Counted from the stretch's first letter, positions 1-5,463 are shown. The stretch is 5,463 nt of DNA from Rhodocyclaceae bacterium (GCA_025361105.1 JANYAW010000398.1:1-5463); one strand, 5' to 3'. Numbers and translations are program-made. Notes: generated by a model not told the origin, from the letters alone.

Positions 1-54
1 GAAATGGGTTTTCGCGACACGCCACCTTACTACGACACGCCGCAGGAAGGCACG

Positions 55-744
55 GTGTTTTTAGCTTTGGATTTGGAAAGCTGGTCGGAGACAAATATCA
101 ACAGAGAAAACCTATTTCATTTGTTCGACTTCAATCGCACCTGGTCGCAACAAATGACCGAGGCCGACCCGGAATTTTTTGAAAAGCTGGTGCACCTGCA
201 AGCGCCGGAATATTTGTGGATAGGTTGTTCCGATTCGCGCGTTCCGGCCAATCAAATTGTTGGCTTGATGCCGGGTGAAGTTTTCGTCCATCGTAATGTC
301 GCCAATGTGGTGGTGCATACCGATTTGAATTGTTTGTCGGTGATTCAATTCGCGGTCGATGTGCTCAAGGTCAAACACATCATGGTGGTTGGTCATTACG
401 GCTGTGGCGGCGTGCATGCCGCGCTGCACGATACACGCGCTGGCTTGGTAGATTTGTGGTTACGGCATGTCAAGGATGTGCGCGTAAAACACAGCAAGCA
501 ACTGCAAACACTCCCTGAAGCGCAGCGCCCCGATCGTTTGTGTGAACTCAATGTCATCGAGCAAGTGCTCAATGTATGTCATTCGATGATCGTGCAAGAT
601 GCTTGGAATCGCGACCAAACGCTCACCGTACATGGTTGGATTTATGGACTCAAGGACGGACTGATGCGCGACTTGGGTCTGACCGTTAGCGCGTCGGAAG
701 ATTTGGACGAGCGTTATCGCACGGCACTTGCCGCATTGAACTAA
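55..744 (+). CDS. can: Beta-class carbonic anhydrase, type II (Can family)
   Basis: This cytosolic zinc enzyme interconverts CO2 and bicarbonate. Numbered from the GTG at 55 (229 aa), the zinc ligands are Cys58, Asp60, His114 and Cys117, in the motifs CSDSRVP and GHYGCGG. Arg62 forms the Asp-Arg dyad. These match E. coli Can Cys42, Asp44, His98 and Cys101. The Trp55, Gly57, Val63 and Arg80 positions that mark the bicarbonate-inhibited type II subgroup (E. coli/Haemophilus) are also present. The rest matches Can closely, including HRNVAN, HTDLNCLSV, CELNVIEQV and the HGW.YGL.DGL tail. The start is uncertain. The frame is open to the window edge, with an ATG at 4. GTG at 55 follows AGGAAGG (44-50). 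ATC at 97 follows GGAG at ideal spacing and would give 215 aa, nearest the usual 220. TTG at 121 is the first standard start inside the conserved region. The stop lies 19 nt before the thiolase, so the two are probably co-transcribed. The family call is firm; the first 15-50 residues are not. Confidence 0.9.
   Translation: MFLALDLESWSETNINRENLFHLFDFNRTWSQQMTEADPEFFEKLVHLQAPEYLWIGCSDSRVPANQIVGLMPGEVFVHRNVANVVVHTDLNCLSVIQFAVDVLKVKHIMVVGHYGCGGVHAALHDTRAGLVDLWLRHVKDVRVKHSKQLQTLPEAQRPDRLCELNVIEQVLNVCHSMIVQDAWNRDQTLTVHGWIYGLKDGLMRDLGLTVSASEDLDERYRTALAALN
87..99 (+). promoter_or_regulatory. Shine-Dalgarno-like GGAG before an in-frame ATC
   Basis: GGAG at 87-90 is followed by six bases and then ATC at 97-99, in frame with carbonic anhydrase. 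The context TCGGAGA resembles the site before the thiolase ATG (752-757). Translation from 97 would begin MNRENLFHLF, and it would place the zinc ligands at residues 44, 46, 100 and 103, two residues from E. coli Can numbering. A 6-bp inverted repeat (AGCTTT 63-68, AAAGCT 77-82) lies just upstream. ATC starts are rare, and the GTG at 55 also has a good ribosome binding site, so this is a candidate only. Confidence 0.3.
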
Positions 745-763
745 TTTTTTTCGGAGAGATTTC

Positions 764-1945
764 ATGTCGGATTCCATTGTCATCGTTGCCGCAAAACGCA
801 CACCTATGGGTGGGTTTCAAGGTGACTTTTCCAGCGTCACTTGCGCCGAACTTGGCTCGGTAGCGATCAGCGCGGCACTTGCGCAAAGTGGTATTGACGC
901 AACGCAAATTGACGAAGTCATCATGGGCTGTGTGCTGCCTGCCGGACAAGGTCAAGCACCCGCGCGACAAGCCGCTTTGGGTGCCGGGTTGCCGCTCGCG
1001 GTGGGTTGCACAACGGTGAACAAAATGTGTGGCTCAGGCATGCGCGCGGCGATGTTCGCGCACGACATGCTGCTCGCGGGTGGCGTGGATGTGGTGGTCG
1101 CTGGGGGCATGGAATCGATGACTAACGCGCCGTATTTGTTGCCCAAAGTGCGCAGTGGATTGCGCCTCGGGCATGGTGAAGTCAAAGACCACATGTTCCT
1201 CGACGGGCTGGAAGACGCCTACATGAAAGGTCGGTTGATGGGCTCTTTCGCCGAGGAGTGTGCTGACAGTTACCAATTCACCCGTGAAGGGCAGGATGCG
1301 TTTGCTATCGCTTCAACCAAGCGCGCAAAGGCGGCTGGGGAGGACGGTAGTTTCGATTGGGAAATCGCGCCGGTTACTGTCAAGGCGCGCGCTGGTGATG
1401 TGCTCATCAAAACCGACGAGCAGCCACCAAAAGCCAAGCTCGACAAAATCGGCAGCTTGAAGCCTGCGTTCCGCAAAGACGGCACGGTGACCGCGGCAAA
1501 TTCCTCGTCGATTTCCGACGGCGCAGCGGCGCTGGTCATGATGCGGGCATCGACCGCAGCAGCAAAAGGCATAACGCCCATGGCAAGATTGGTCGCGCAT
1601 TCCACCCATGCGCAAGAGCCGAATTTATTCACTACCGCACCGGTCGGCGCACTGAAAAAATTGTTGGCGAAAACCGGTTGGACGAGCGAGAGCGTCGATC
1701 TATGGGAAATCAATGAAGCCTTCGCCGTGGTAGCGATGGCAGCGATGAAAGAACTGAATTTGCCGCACGACAAAGTCAATATTCACGGCGGTGCCTGTGC
1801 TTTGGGTCATCCCATTGGCGCATCCGGCGCGCGCATCATCGTCACGCTCATCGGCGCACTACGCAAAACTGGCGGCAAGCGCGGCGTGGCGGCTCTGTGC
1901 ATCGGTGGTGGCGAGGCGACAGCGGTGGGGGTGGAGCTTTGCTGA
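764..1945 (+). CDS. Acetyl-CoA C-acetyltransferase (biosynthetic-type thiolase)
   Basis: This thiolase reversibly splits acetoacetyl-CoA, and perhaps 2-methylacetoacetyl-CoA, into acyl-CoA and acetyl-CoA in the cytosol. At 393 aa it has the usual length of the PhaA/AtoB group. The nucleophile is Cys89 in NKMCGSGM. The NEAF motif has Asn317, GHP has His349, and the C-terminal CIGGGEA motif has the general acid/base Cys379. These numbers are within one residue of Zoogloea ramigera thiolase (Cys89, Asn316, His348, Cys378), so all catalytic residues are intact. The ATG at 764 has GGAGAG (753-758) five bases upstream and the family N-terminus (IVIVAAKRTPMG) follows directly. In a leucine pathway this enzyme would handle acetoacetyl-CoA made from acetoacetate after HMG-CoA lyase. 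Neither HMG-CoA lyase nor a CoA transferase is in the window. The sequence does not separate a leucine role from isoleucine breakdown or polyhydroxybutyrate synthesis, so no gene symbol is given. Confidence 0.95.
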   Translation: MSDSIVIVAAKRTPMGGFQGDFSSVTCAELGSVAISAALAQSGIDATQIDEVIMGCVLPAGQGQAPARQAALGAGLPLAVGCTTVNKMCGSGMRAAMFAHDMLLAGGVDVVVAGGMESMTNAPYLLPKVRSGLRLGHGEVKDHMFLDGLEDAYMKGRLMGSFAEECADSYQFTREGQDAFAIASTKRAKAAGEDGSFDWEIAPVTVKARAGDVLIKTDEQPPKAKLDKIGSLKPAFRKDGTVTAANSSSISDGAAALVMMRASTAAAKGITPMARLVAHSTHAQEPNLFTTAPVGALKKLLAKTGWTSESVDLWEINEAFAVVAMAAMKELNLPHDKVNIHGGACALGHPIGASGARIIVTLIGALRKTGGKRGVAALCIGGGEATAVGVELC

Positions 1946-1958
1946 ACACTACGCGTCT

Positions 1959-1976
1959 CGTCAGTTGGTGCTGGCG
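1959..1976 (+). repeat. Small intergenic hairpin with loop TTGGTG, copy 1
   Basis: This sits 13 nt after the thiolase stop. CGTCAG (1959-1964) pairs with CTGGCG (1971-1976), six pairs including one T·G wobble, around the loop TTGGTG. The core CAGTTGGTGCTGG (1962-1974) recurs exactly at 2965-2977 in the next intergenic gap. There the flanking stem bases differ but still pair. It is short, so chance cannot be excluded. No function is known to me. Confidence 0.35.
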
Positions 1977-1983
1977 TGGAGTC

Positions 1984-2006
1984 GCGGCTTATTACAGCCG
2001 AGCCGC
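1984..2006 (+). other. Alternative stem-loop in the thiolase-crotonase gap
   Basis: CGGCT (1985-1989) can pair with AGCCG at 1996-2000 with a 6-nt loop. Alternatively, GCGGCT (1984-1989) can pair with AGCCGC at 2001-2006, so two mutually exclusive stems exist. No T-run follows, so it is not a rho-independent terminator. It might slow ribosomes or RNases or affect translation of the next gene. That is inference, and such GC-rich stems also arise by chance. Confidence 0.25.
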
Positions 2007-2014
2007 TACGCAGG

Positions 2015-2033
2015 CGCAATGCAGTGCATCGCG
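2015..2033 (+). promoter_or_regulatory. Imperfect 19-bp palindrome upstream of the crotonase gene
   Basis: CGCAATGCA (2015-2023) and TGCATCGCG (2025-2033) form an inverted repeat matching at 8 of 9 positions around one central base. It lies 36 bases before the crotonase ATG. Size and symmetry suit a dimeric repressor operator or a short hairpin. It does not resemble the LiuR or FadP-type motifs I remember for branched-chain and fatty acid genes. No convincing promoter was found beside it, so the operator reading is tentative. Confidence 0.3.
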
Positions 2034-2069
2034 AAACCCCTGCTTCGCCGCCGTCGTCTGTGAGCAGCG

Positions 2070-2945
2070 ATGATCGAATTCTCCACCCTGCGTTACTCCA
2101 CCTCGGGGCGCATTGCCCGCATTACGCTCAATCGCCCTGAGCGGCTCAATGCCATCATTCCTGCGATGCCTGCCGAGATTCGCCGCGCGGTGGAGCTGGC
2201 CAATGCCGACGATGCCATTCATGTCATTGTGCTCGACGGTGCGGGCAAAGCGTTTTGTTCCGGCTACGATTTGAAAGAGTTCGCCGAAGGCAAAACAGAA
2301 TCGGCGTGCACCCAAAACATGCCGTGGGATCCGATGATCGATTTTCGCGCGATGAAGGGATTCACCGACGACTTTATGAGCTTGTGGCGGAGCTATAAAC
2401 CAACGATAGCCAAGGTGCATGGCTTTGCTGTCGCCGGTGGCAGTGACATTGCGCTGTGCTGCGATTTTGTGGTGATGAGTGAGGACGCCAAAATCGGCTA
2501 CATGCCGGCGCGCGTTTGGGGTTGTCCAACCACCGCAATGTGGGTTTATCGTCTCGGCGCAGAAAAAGCCAAGCGCATGTTGCTCACCGGCGACACGATA
2601 GATGGCAAGACCGCTGCAGCGTGGGATTTGGTGATCGCCGCCGTGCCGGAGGCTGAATTGGAAGCGGAAGTTTTGAAACTGGCGAAGCGCATGGCGGGCG
2701 TGCCGAAGAATCAATTGATGATGCAAAAATTACTCATTAACCAAGCCTACGATTCGATGGGTATGGCGCAAACGCAAATGCTGGCGAGCTTGTTCGATGG
2801 CATCACACGGCACTCGCCCGAAGGTCAATGGTTCAAGCACTACGCCGAGGAAAAAGGTTTTCACGAAGCGGTGCGCCTGCGTGATTCGGGTGAGGACATT
2901 CCGGGCAGCAAGACAATTCCAGGCGCTATTCCACCAAGCCAGTAG
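2070..2945 (+). CDS. Crotonase/enoyl-CoA hydratase family protein with atypical active site
   Basis: This 291-aa protein has the crotonase fold: an N-terminal strand (ITLNRPERLNAI, 18-30), the first oxyanion-hole segment GAGKAFCSGYDLKEF (57-71) and the second at AVAGGSDIALCCD (120-132). In rat enoyl-CoA hydratase the catalytic residues are Glu144 and Glu164. Here the Glu144 position is Asp126 (GGSDI), and the Glu164 region reads MPARVWG (145-151) with no acidic residue. The GG-S/T-DIAL and P-x-RVWG pattern, with a longer C-terminus (DGI.RH.PEG, 243-252), is one I recognise from an actinobacterial and proteobacterial crotonase subgroup of unassigned reaction. The fold should bind acyl-CoA thioesters, but ordinary hydration is doubtful. 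It is unlikely to be methylglutaconyl-CoA hydratase (LiuC). The ATG follows only a weak GAG (2062-2064). The next gene starts 65 nt downstream on the same strand. The family is sure; the reaction is unknown. Confidence 0.9.
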   Translation: MIEFSTLRYSTSGRIARITLNRPERLNAIIPAMPAEIRRAVELANADDAIHVIVLDGAGKAFCSGYDLKEFAEGKTESACTQNMPWDPMIDFRAMKGFTDDFMSLWRSYKPTIAKVHGFAVAGGSDIALCCDFVVMSEDAKIGYMPARVWGCPTTAMWVYRLGAEKAKRMLLTGDTIDGKTAAAWDLVIAAVPEAELEAEVLKLAKRMAGVPKNQLMMQKLLINQAYDSMGMAQTQMLASLFDGITRHSPEGQWFKHYAEEKGFHEAVRLRDSGEDIPGSKTIPGAIPPSQ

Positions 2946-2960
2946 ATTCGCCTTGCTTTT

Positions 2961-2980
2961 TTGCCAGTTGGTGCTGGTGA
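2961..2980 (+). repeat. Small intergenic hairpin with loop TTGGTG, copy 2
   Basis: TTGCCAG (2961-2967) pairs with CTGGTGA (2974-2980), seven pairs including two G·T wobbles, around the same loop TTGGTG as copy 1. It lies 15 nt after the crotonase stop and 30 nt before the dehydrogenase ATG. Between the copies the stem pairs T·G, G-C and C-G become C-G, G·T and T·G, so base pairing is kept. Two copies are too few to prove selection on structure. Confidence 0.35.
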
Positions 2981-3010
2981 TACGCCGTCAAAAGTTGGAG
3001 ATTTAGCAAA

Positions 3011-4147
3011 ATGATTCTGACCTCGGAACAAGAACAAATCCGCGACACGCTGCGCAGCTTTGCGCGTGAGCAACTCGCGCCTAATGCGGCGAAATGGGAC
3101 AAGGAGAAAACCTTTCCCCGCGATGCGCTGCGTGCGCTCGGCGAGCTTGGCGTGTGCGGTGCGGTGGTGCCGGAACAATGGGGCGGCAGTGGTTTGGATT
3201 ACGTTTCGCTCGCCCTCATCCTCGAAGAAATTGCAGCAGGCGATGGTGCGACATCGACGATTATCAGCGTGCAAAATTCCGTCGTCTGCGGGCCGATCAA
3301 TGCCTTCGGCAACGATGCGCAAAAGGAAAAATATCTCAAGCGATTGACCAGCGGTGAATGGCTGGGCTGCTTTTGTTTGACCGAGCCACACACCGGTTCG
3401 GATGCCAGCGCCATCACCACCCGCGCCGTGAAAGACAAGGATGAATGGGTGTTAAACGGCGTGAAGCAATTCATCACCAGCGGAAAAAACGCGCAGCTTG
3501 CGGTAGTTTTTGCGGTCACCGATCCAGCCGCCGGAAAAAAAGGCATTTCGGCCTTTCTGGTGCCCACCGAAACGTCGGGTTACATCGCCGCGCGTTGCGA
3601 GGAAAAGCTCGGTCAACATGCTTCTGATACGGCGCAAATCGTGTTTGAAAATTGCCGCATTCCGGCGACCAATTTGCTCGGCAAGGAGGGCGATGGCTAT
3701 CGCATCGCGCTGGCCAATTTGGAAGGCGGCCGCATCGGCATCGCCGCGCAGGCCGTCGGCATGGCGCGCGCGGCGTTTGACGCGGCACTGAATTATTCGC
3801 ACGAACGGACGACATTCGGCAAGCCGATTTTTGAGCATCAAGCGGTGAATTTTCGGCTCGCCGATATGGCTACACAAATCGAAGTCGCCCGCCAAATGGT
3901 GCACCATGCCGCAGCACTCAAAGACGCGGGACGCTCGTGTTTGAAAGAAGCCTCGATGGCAAAATTGTTTGCCTCTGAAATGGCCGAACGGGTGTGTTCC
4001 GACGCGATCCAAATCCACGGCGGCTGCGGTTACATCAGCGACTTCCCGGTCGAACGCATTTATCGCGACGTGCGTGTTTGTCAAATCTACGAAGGCGCAT
4101 CGGACATTCAGCGGCTAGTGATTGGGCGGTCGTTGGAAGCAAGCTGA
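3011..4147 (+). CDS. Acyl-CoA dehydrogenase, short-chain/branched-chain type
   Basis: This FAD-dependent cytosolic enzyme makes trans-2-enoyl-CoA from acyl-CoA and passes electrons to electron-transfer flavoprotein. The 378-aa length is normal for the family. In order it shows the N-terminal helical domain (1-115), the signature CLTEPHTGSDAS (122-133), the FITSG segment (154-158), a middle beta domain, the helix EGGRIGIAAQAVG (238-250), RTTFGKPI (266-273) and the C-terminal QIHGGCGYISDFPVERIYRDVRV region. The catalytic base is Glu361 in IYEGASDIQRLVIGR, the position used by short-chain, butyryl-, isobutyryl- and 2-methylbutyryl-CoA dehydrogenases. Isovaleryl-CoA dehydrogenase instead uses a Glu on the earlier helix (human mature residue 254), and the matching residue here is Gly240. 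So this is probably not a canonical LiuA, although the downstream carboxylase is of leucine type. GGAGA at 2997-3001 precedes the ATG by nine bases. The GST starts 52 nt after the stop. Substrate is inferred only as short or branched acyl-CoA. Confidence 0.93.
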   Translation: MILTSEQEQIRDTLRSFAREQLAPNAAKWDKEKTFPRDALRALGELGVCGAVVPEQWGGSGLDYVSLALILEEIAAGDGATSTIISVQNSVVCGPINAFGNDAQKEKYLKRLTSGEWLGCFCLTEPHTGSDASAITTRAVKDKDEWVLNGVKQFITSGKNAQLAVVFAVTDPAAGKKGISAFLVPTETSGYIAARCEEKLGQHASDTAQIVFENCRIPATNLLGKEGDGYRIALANLEGGRIGIAAQAVGMARAAFDAALNYSHERTTFGKPIFEHQAVNFRLADMATQIEVARQMVHHAAALKDAGRSCLKEASMAKLFASEMAERVCSDAIQIHGGCGYISDFPVERIYRDVRVCQIYEGASDIQRLVIGRSLEAS

Positions 4148-4190
4148 CCGGTTTAGCGCGTTACACTTCCTGCGTATTGAACACATTATT

Positions 4191-4194
4191 GGAG
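4191..4194 (+). promoter_or_regulatory. Ribosome binding site that fixes the GST start
   Basis: GGAG sits five bases before the ATG at 4200. The longer in-frame ATG at 4122 lies inside the dehydrogenase gene and has no comparable site, so the shorter GST is preferred. The 52-nt gap holds no clear terminator, which fits read-through from the dehydrogenase. Confidence 0.7.
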
Positions 4195-4199
4195 AACCC

Positions 4200-4838
4200 A
4201 TGTCTGACTACACCCTCTACTGCCTGGCCCAATCCGGTAATTCCTACAAAGTTGCGCTGATGCTGGAGCTCGCTGGCGCGAAGTGGACACCCCGTTTTGT
4301 TGATATGTTCAACGGGGAGGCGCGCAGCGCCGCGTATCGCGAGATCAACGTAATGGGCGAAGTGCCGGTGCTGGACGACGGCGAAGTTCGGCTGTCACAG
4401 TCTGGTGTCATCCTTGATTATTTGGCTGAGAAACTCGGCAAGTTTGGCCCGGACAACAACGAAGAACGGCGCGAAATTTTGCGCTGGATATTGTTCGACA
4501 ACCACAAATTCACCAGCTTCATGGCGACCTATCGCTTCATGAAAAATTTTGCGCCAACGTCTGCCGATCCTGCTGTGTTGGCGGTGTTTCGTCAGCGCGC
4601 CGAAGCCGCGTGGAAGGTGCTGGACACGCATTTGGCTGGCCGCCAATGGGTGGTCGGCAATCGTATGACCATCGCTGATTTGTCGCTGTGCGGCTATGTT
4701 TATTTTCCCGACGAAATCGGCGTGGATTGGAACGATTACCCCAACATCCGCGACTGGTCGCAACGCATAAAAGCCCTGCCCGGCTGGAAGCATCCTTATG
4801 ATTTGATGCCGGGGCATCCGATTCCGAAGAAGGCTTAA
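4200..4838 (+). CDS. Glutathione S-transferase family protein
   Basis: This 212-aa soluble protein has the two-domain GST fold. The N-terminal thioredoxin-like domain (1-80) begins YTLYCLAQSGNSYKVALMLE, with Ser12 and Ser15 near the usual catalytic position. It contains the cis-proline in EVPVLDDG (Val55-Pro56) and the gamma-glutamyl-binding QS pair (Gln67-Ser68) in RLSQSGVILDYLAEKLG. The helical C-terminal domain (about 88-205) has the N-capping box TIADLSL (157-163). The ATG at 4200 is chosen because GGAG (4191-4194) lies five bases upstream and the family N-terminus follows. The frame is open back to an ATG at 4122, but that would overlap the dehydrogenase and add unrelated residues. Its stop is 4 nt before the carboxylase gene, implying translational coupling. 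The substrate is unknown. It may conjugate electrophilic enoyl-CoA or related aldehydes, or be a thiol-dependent isomerase; both are inference. Confidence 0.93.
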   Translation: MSDYTLYCLAQSGNSYKVALMLELAGAKWTPRFVDMFNGEARSAAYREINVMGEVPVLDDGEVRLSQSGVILDYLAEKLGKFGPDNNEERREILRWILFDNHKFTSFMATYRFMKNFAPTSADPAVLAVFRQRAEAAWKVLDTHLAGRQWVVGNRMTIADLSLCGYVYFPDEIGVDWNDYPNIRDWSQRIKALPGWKHPYDLMPGHPIPKKA

Positions 4839-4842
4839 GGCC

Positions 4843-5463
4843 ATGAGCGTCATCAAATCCGCGCTGAACACGCGCAGTGAAGAATTCAAAACCAATGCGG
4901 CGACGATGGGGAAGCTGGTCGATGATCTACGCGAAAAGACAGCGCAAGTCGCGCTCGGCGGATCGGAAGATGCGCGGGCGAAACATCTGGCACGCGGGAA
5001 ATTATTGCCACGCGAGCGGGTCAATTCGCTGCTCGATCCAGGTGCGGCATTTTTAGAATTGTCGCCGCTCGCGGCGTGGGATATGTACGGTGGCGAAGTG
5101 CCTGCGGCCTCAGTGATTACCGGCATTGGCCGAGTTAACGGCATCGAGTGCATGATTATTGCGAACGACGCGACGGTAAAAGGCGGTACCTACTATCCAC
5201 TGACGGTGAAGAAGCATTTACGCGCACAAGAAATTGCCGCCGAGAATCGTTTGCCGTGCATTTATTTGGTCGATTCCGGTGGCGCATTTTTGCCGGCGCA
5301 AGAAGATGTGTTTCCTGACCGCGAACATTTCGGCCGGATCTTTTTTAATCAAGCCAATATGTCGGCGCAGGGTATTCCGCAAATTGCGGTAGTGATGGGT
5401 TCATGCACCGCCGGCGGCGCTTATGTGCCGGCCATGTCGGATGAATCGATCATTGTGCGTAAT
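4843..5463 (+). CDS. liuB: 3-Methylcrotonyl-CoA carboxylase beta subunit (carboxyltransferase), 3' truncated
   Basis: The frame is open from ATG 4843 to the window edge: 207 codons of a family that runs to about 535 aa. This subunit transfers the carboxyl group from carboxybiotin on the alpha subunit to 3-methylcrotonyl-CoA, giving 3-methylglutaconyl-CoA in leucine breakdown. The N-terminal carboxyltransferase domain is clear: RGKLLPRERV (50-59), NDATVKGGTYYPLT (108-121), LVDSGGAF with VFPDREHFGRI (142-166), and NQANMSAQGIPQIAVVMG (169-186), which leads into SCTAGGAYVPAMSDES (187-202). The Gly-Gly pairs at 146-147 and 191-192 are the expected oxyanion-stabilising sites. These long motifs separate it from propionyl-CoA carboxylase beta. 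Geranyl-CoA carboxylase (AtuC) is a close relative, and the residue that best separates the two (near 417 in P. aeruginosa LiuB) lies beyond the window. AGAAGG (4828-4833), inside the end of the GST gene, is the likely ribosome binding site. The biotin carboxylase subunit should lie downstream. Confidence 0.9.
   Translation, partial: MSVIKSALNTRSEEFKTNAATMGKLVDDLREKTAQVALGGSEDARAKHLARGKLLPRERVNSLLDPGAAFLELSPLAAWDMYGGEVPAASVITGIGRVNGIECMIIANDATVKGGTYYPLTVKKHLRAQEIAAENRLPCIYLVDSGGAFLPAQEDVFPDREHFGRIFFNQANMSAQGIPQIAVVMGSCTAGGAYVPAMSDESIIVRN

Noticed and set aside
1..96. An extra N-terminal domain on carbonic anhydrase, or the tail of an upstream gene
   Set aside because: The frame is open from the edge but matches no motif I know and is outside the carbonic anhydrase family fold. 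A second frame stops at 62-64 and could end an upstream gene, but about 20 codons are too few to identify.
745..751. T-run after the carbonic anhydrase stop as a rho-independent terminator
   Set aside because: Seven Ts follow the stop directly but no GC-rich stem precedes them, and the thiolase ribosome binding site begins two bases later.
1965..1995. Sigma70-like promoter TTGGTG ... TATTAC before the crotonase
   Set aside because: The -35 matches only 3 of 6, the spacer is 19 nt, and both elements lie in hairpin loops that explain them as well.
1992..2726. 244-aa minus-strand open frame
   Set aside because: It lies opposite the crotonase gene, whose sense frame has clear family motifs. The antisense protein is rich in His and Arg and shows no recognisable domain.
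3452..4084. 210-aa minus-strand open frame
   Set aside because: It is wholly antisense to conserved acyl-CoA dehydrogenase motifs; low stop frequency on the reverse strand explains it.
4122..4199. Longer GST reading frame starting at 4122
   Set aside because: It would overlap the dehydrogenase by 26 nt and add 26 residues foreign to GSTs, while the ATG at 4200 has a proper ribosome binding site.
4395..5153. 252-aa minus-strand open frame
   Set aside because: It spans the ends of two well-supported sense genes (GST and carboxylase) and its translation has no domain features.

Overview
The window holds six same-strand (+) protein genes. They look like part of a branched-chain acyl-CoA catabolic cluster of the leucine/isovalerate (liu) type in a proteobacterium. 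The 3' gene is the N-terminal part of a 3-methylcrotonyl-CoA carboxylase beta subunit, which is the pathway-defining gene. The type II beta carbonic anhydrase closely matches the E. coli Can family, and it sits next to a biosynthetic-type thiolase. I recall, unverified, a similar can-thiolase pairing in Cupriavidus. With moderate GC and ordinary GGAG-type ribosome binding sites, this makes a beta- (or gamma-) proteobacterium the best guess. The genus cannot be told from the sequence.

Layout: beta carbonic anhydrase (about 55-744, start uncertain); 19-nt gap; acetyl-CoA C-acetyltransferase (764-1945); 124-nt gap with small hairpins and a near-palindrome; crotonase-family protein (2070-2945); 65-nt gap; acyl-CoA dehydrogenase (3011-4147); 52-nt gap; glutathione S-transferase (4200-4838); 4-nt gap; methylcrotonyl-CoA carboxylase beta subunit (4843 to the window edge, 3' truncated). 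No RNA genes, insertion sequences, CRISPR arrays or convincing rho-independent terminators were seen. Minus-strand open frames lie opposite these genes and look like shadows.

How the genes may work together: the dehydrogenase oxidises a short or branched acyl-CoA, and the carboxylase uses bicarbonate and ATP to carboxylate 3-methylcrotonyl-CoA. The carbonic anhydrase could supply that bicarbonate from CO2. The thiolase would finish the route by splitting acetoacetyl-CoA into two acetyl-CoA. The crotonase lacks both canonical hydratase glutamates, so it is probably not the methylglutaconyl-CoA hydratase of the pathway. The dehydrogenase has the short-chain-type catalytic Glu position, not the isovaleryl-CoA dehydrogenase position. 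The GST has no assigned step and may deal with electrophilic enoyl-CoA intermediates.

I found no clearly new system. The points most worth a second look are the crotonase with a non-canonical active site, the GST and carbonic anhydrase inside a carboxylase operon, two intergenic hairpins with the same loop in successive gaps, and the ambiguous start of the carbonic anhydrase, where a well-placed Shine-Dalgarno precedes an ATC codon.
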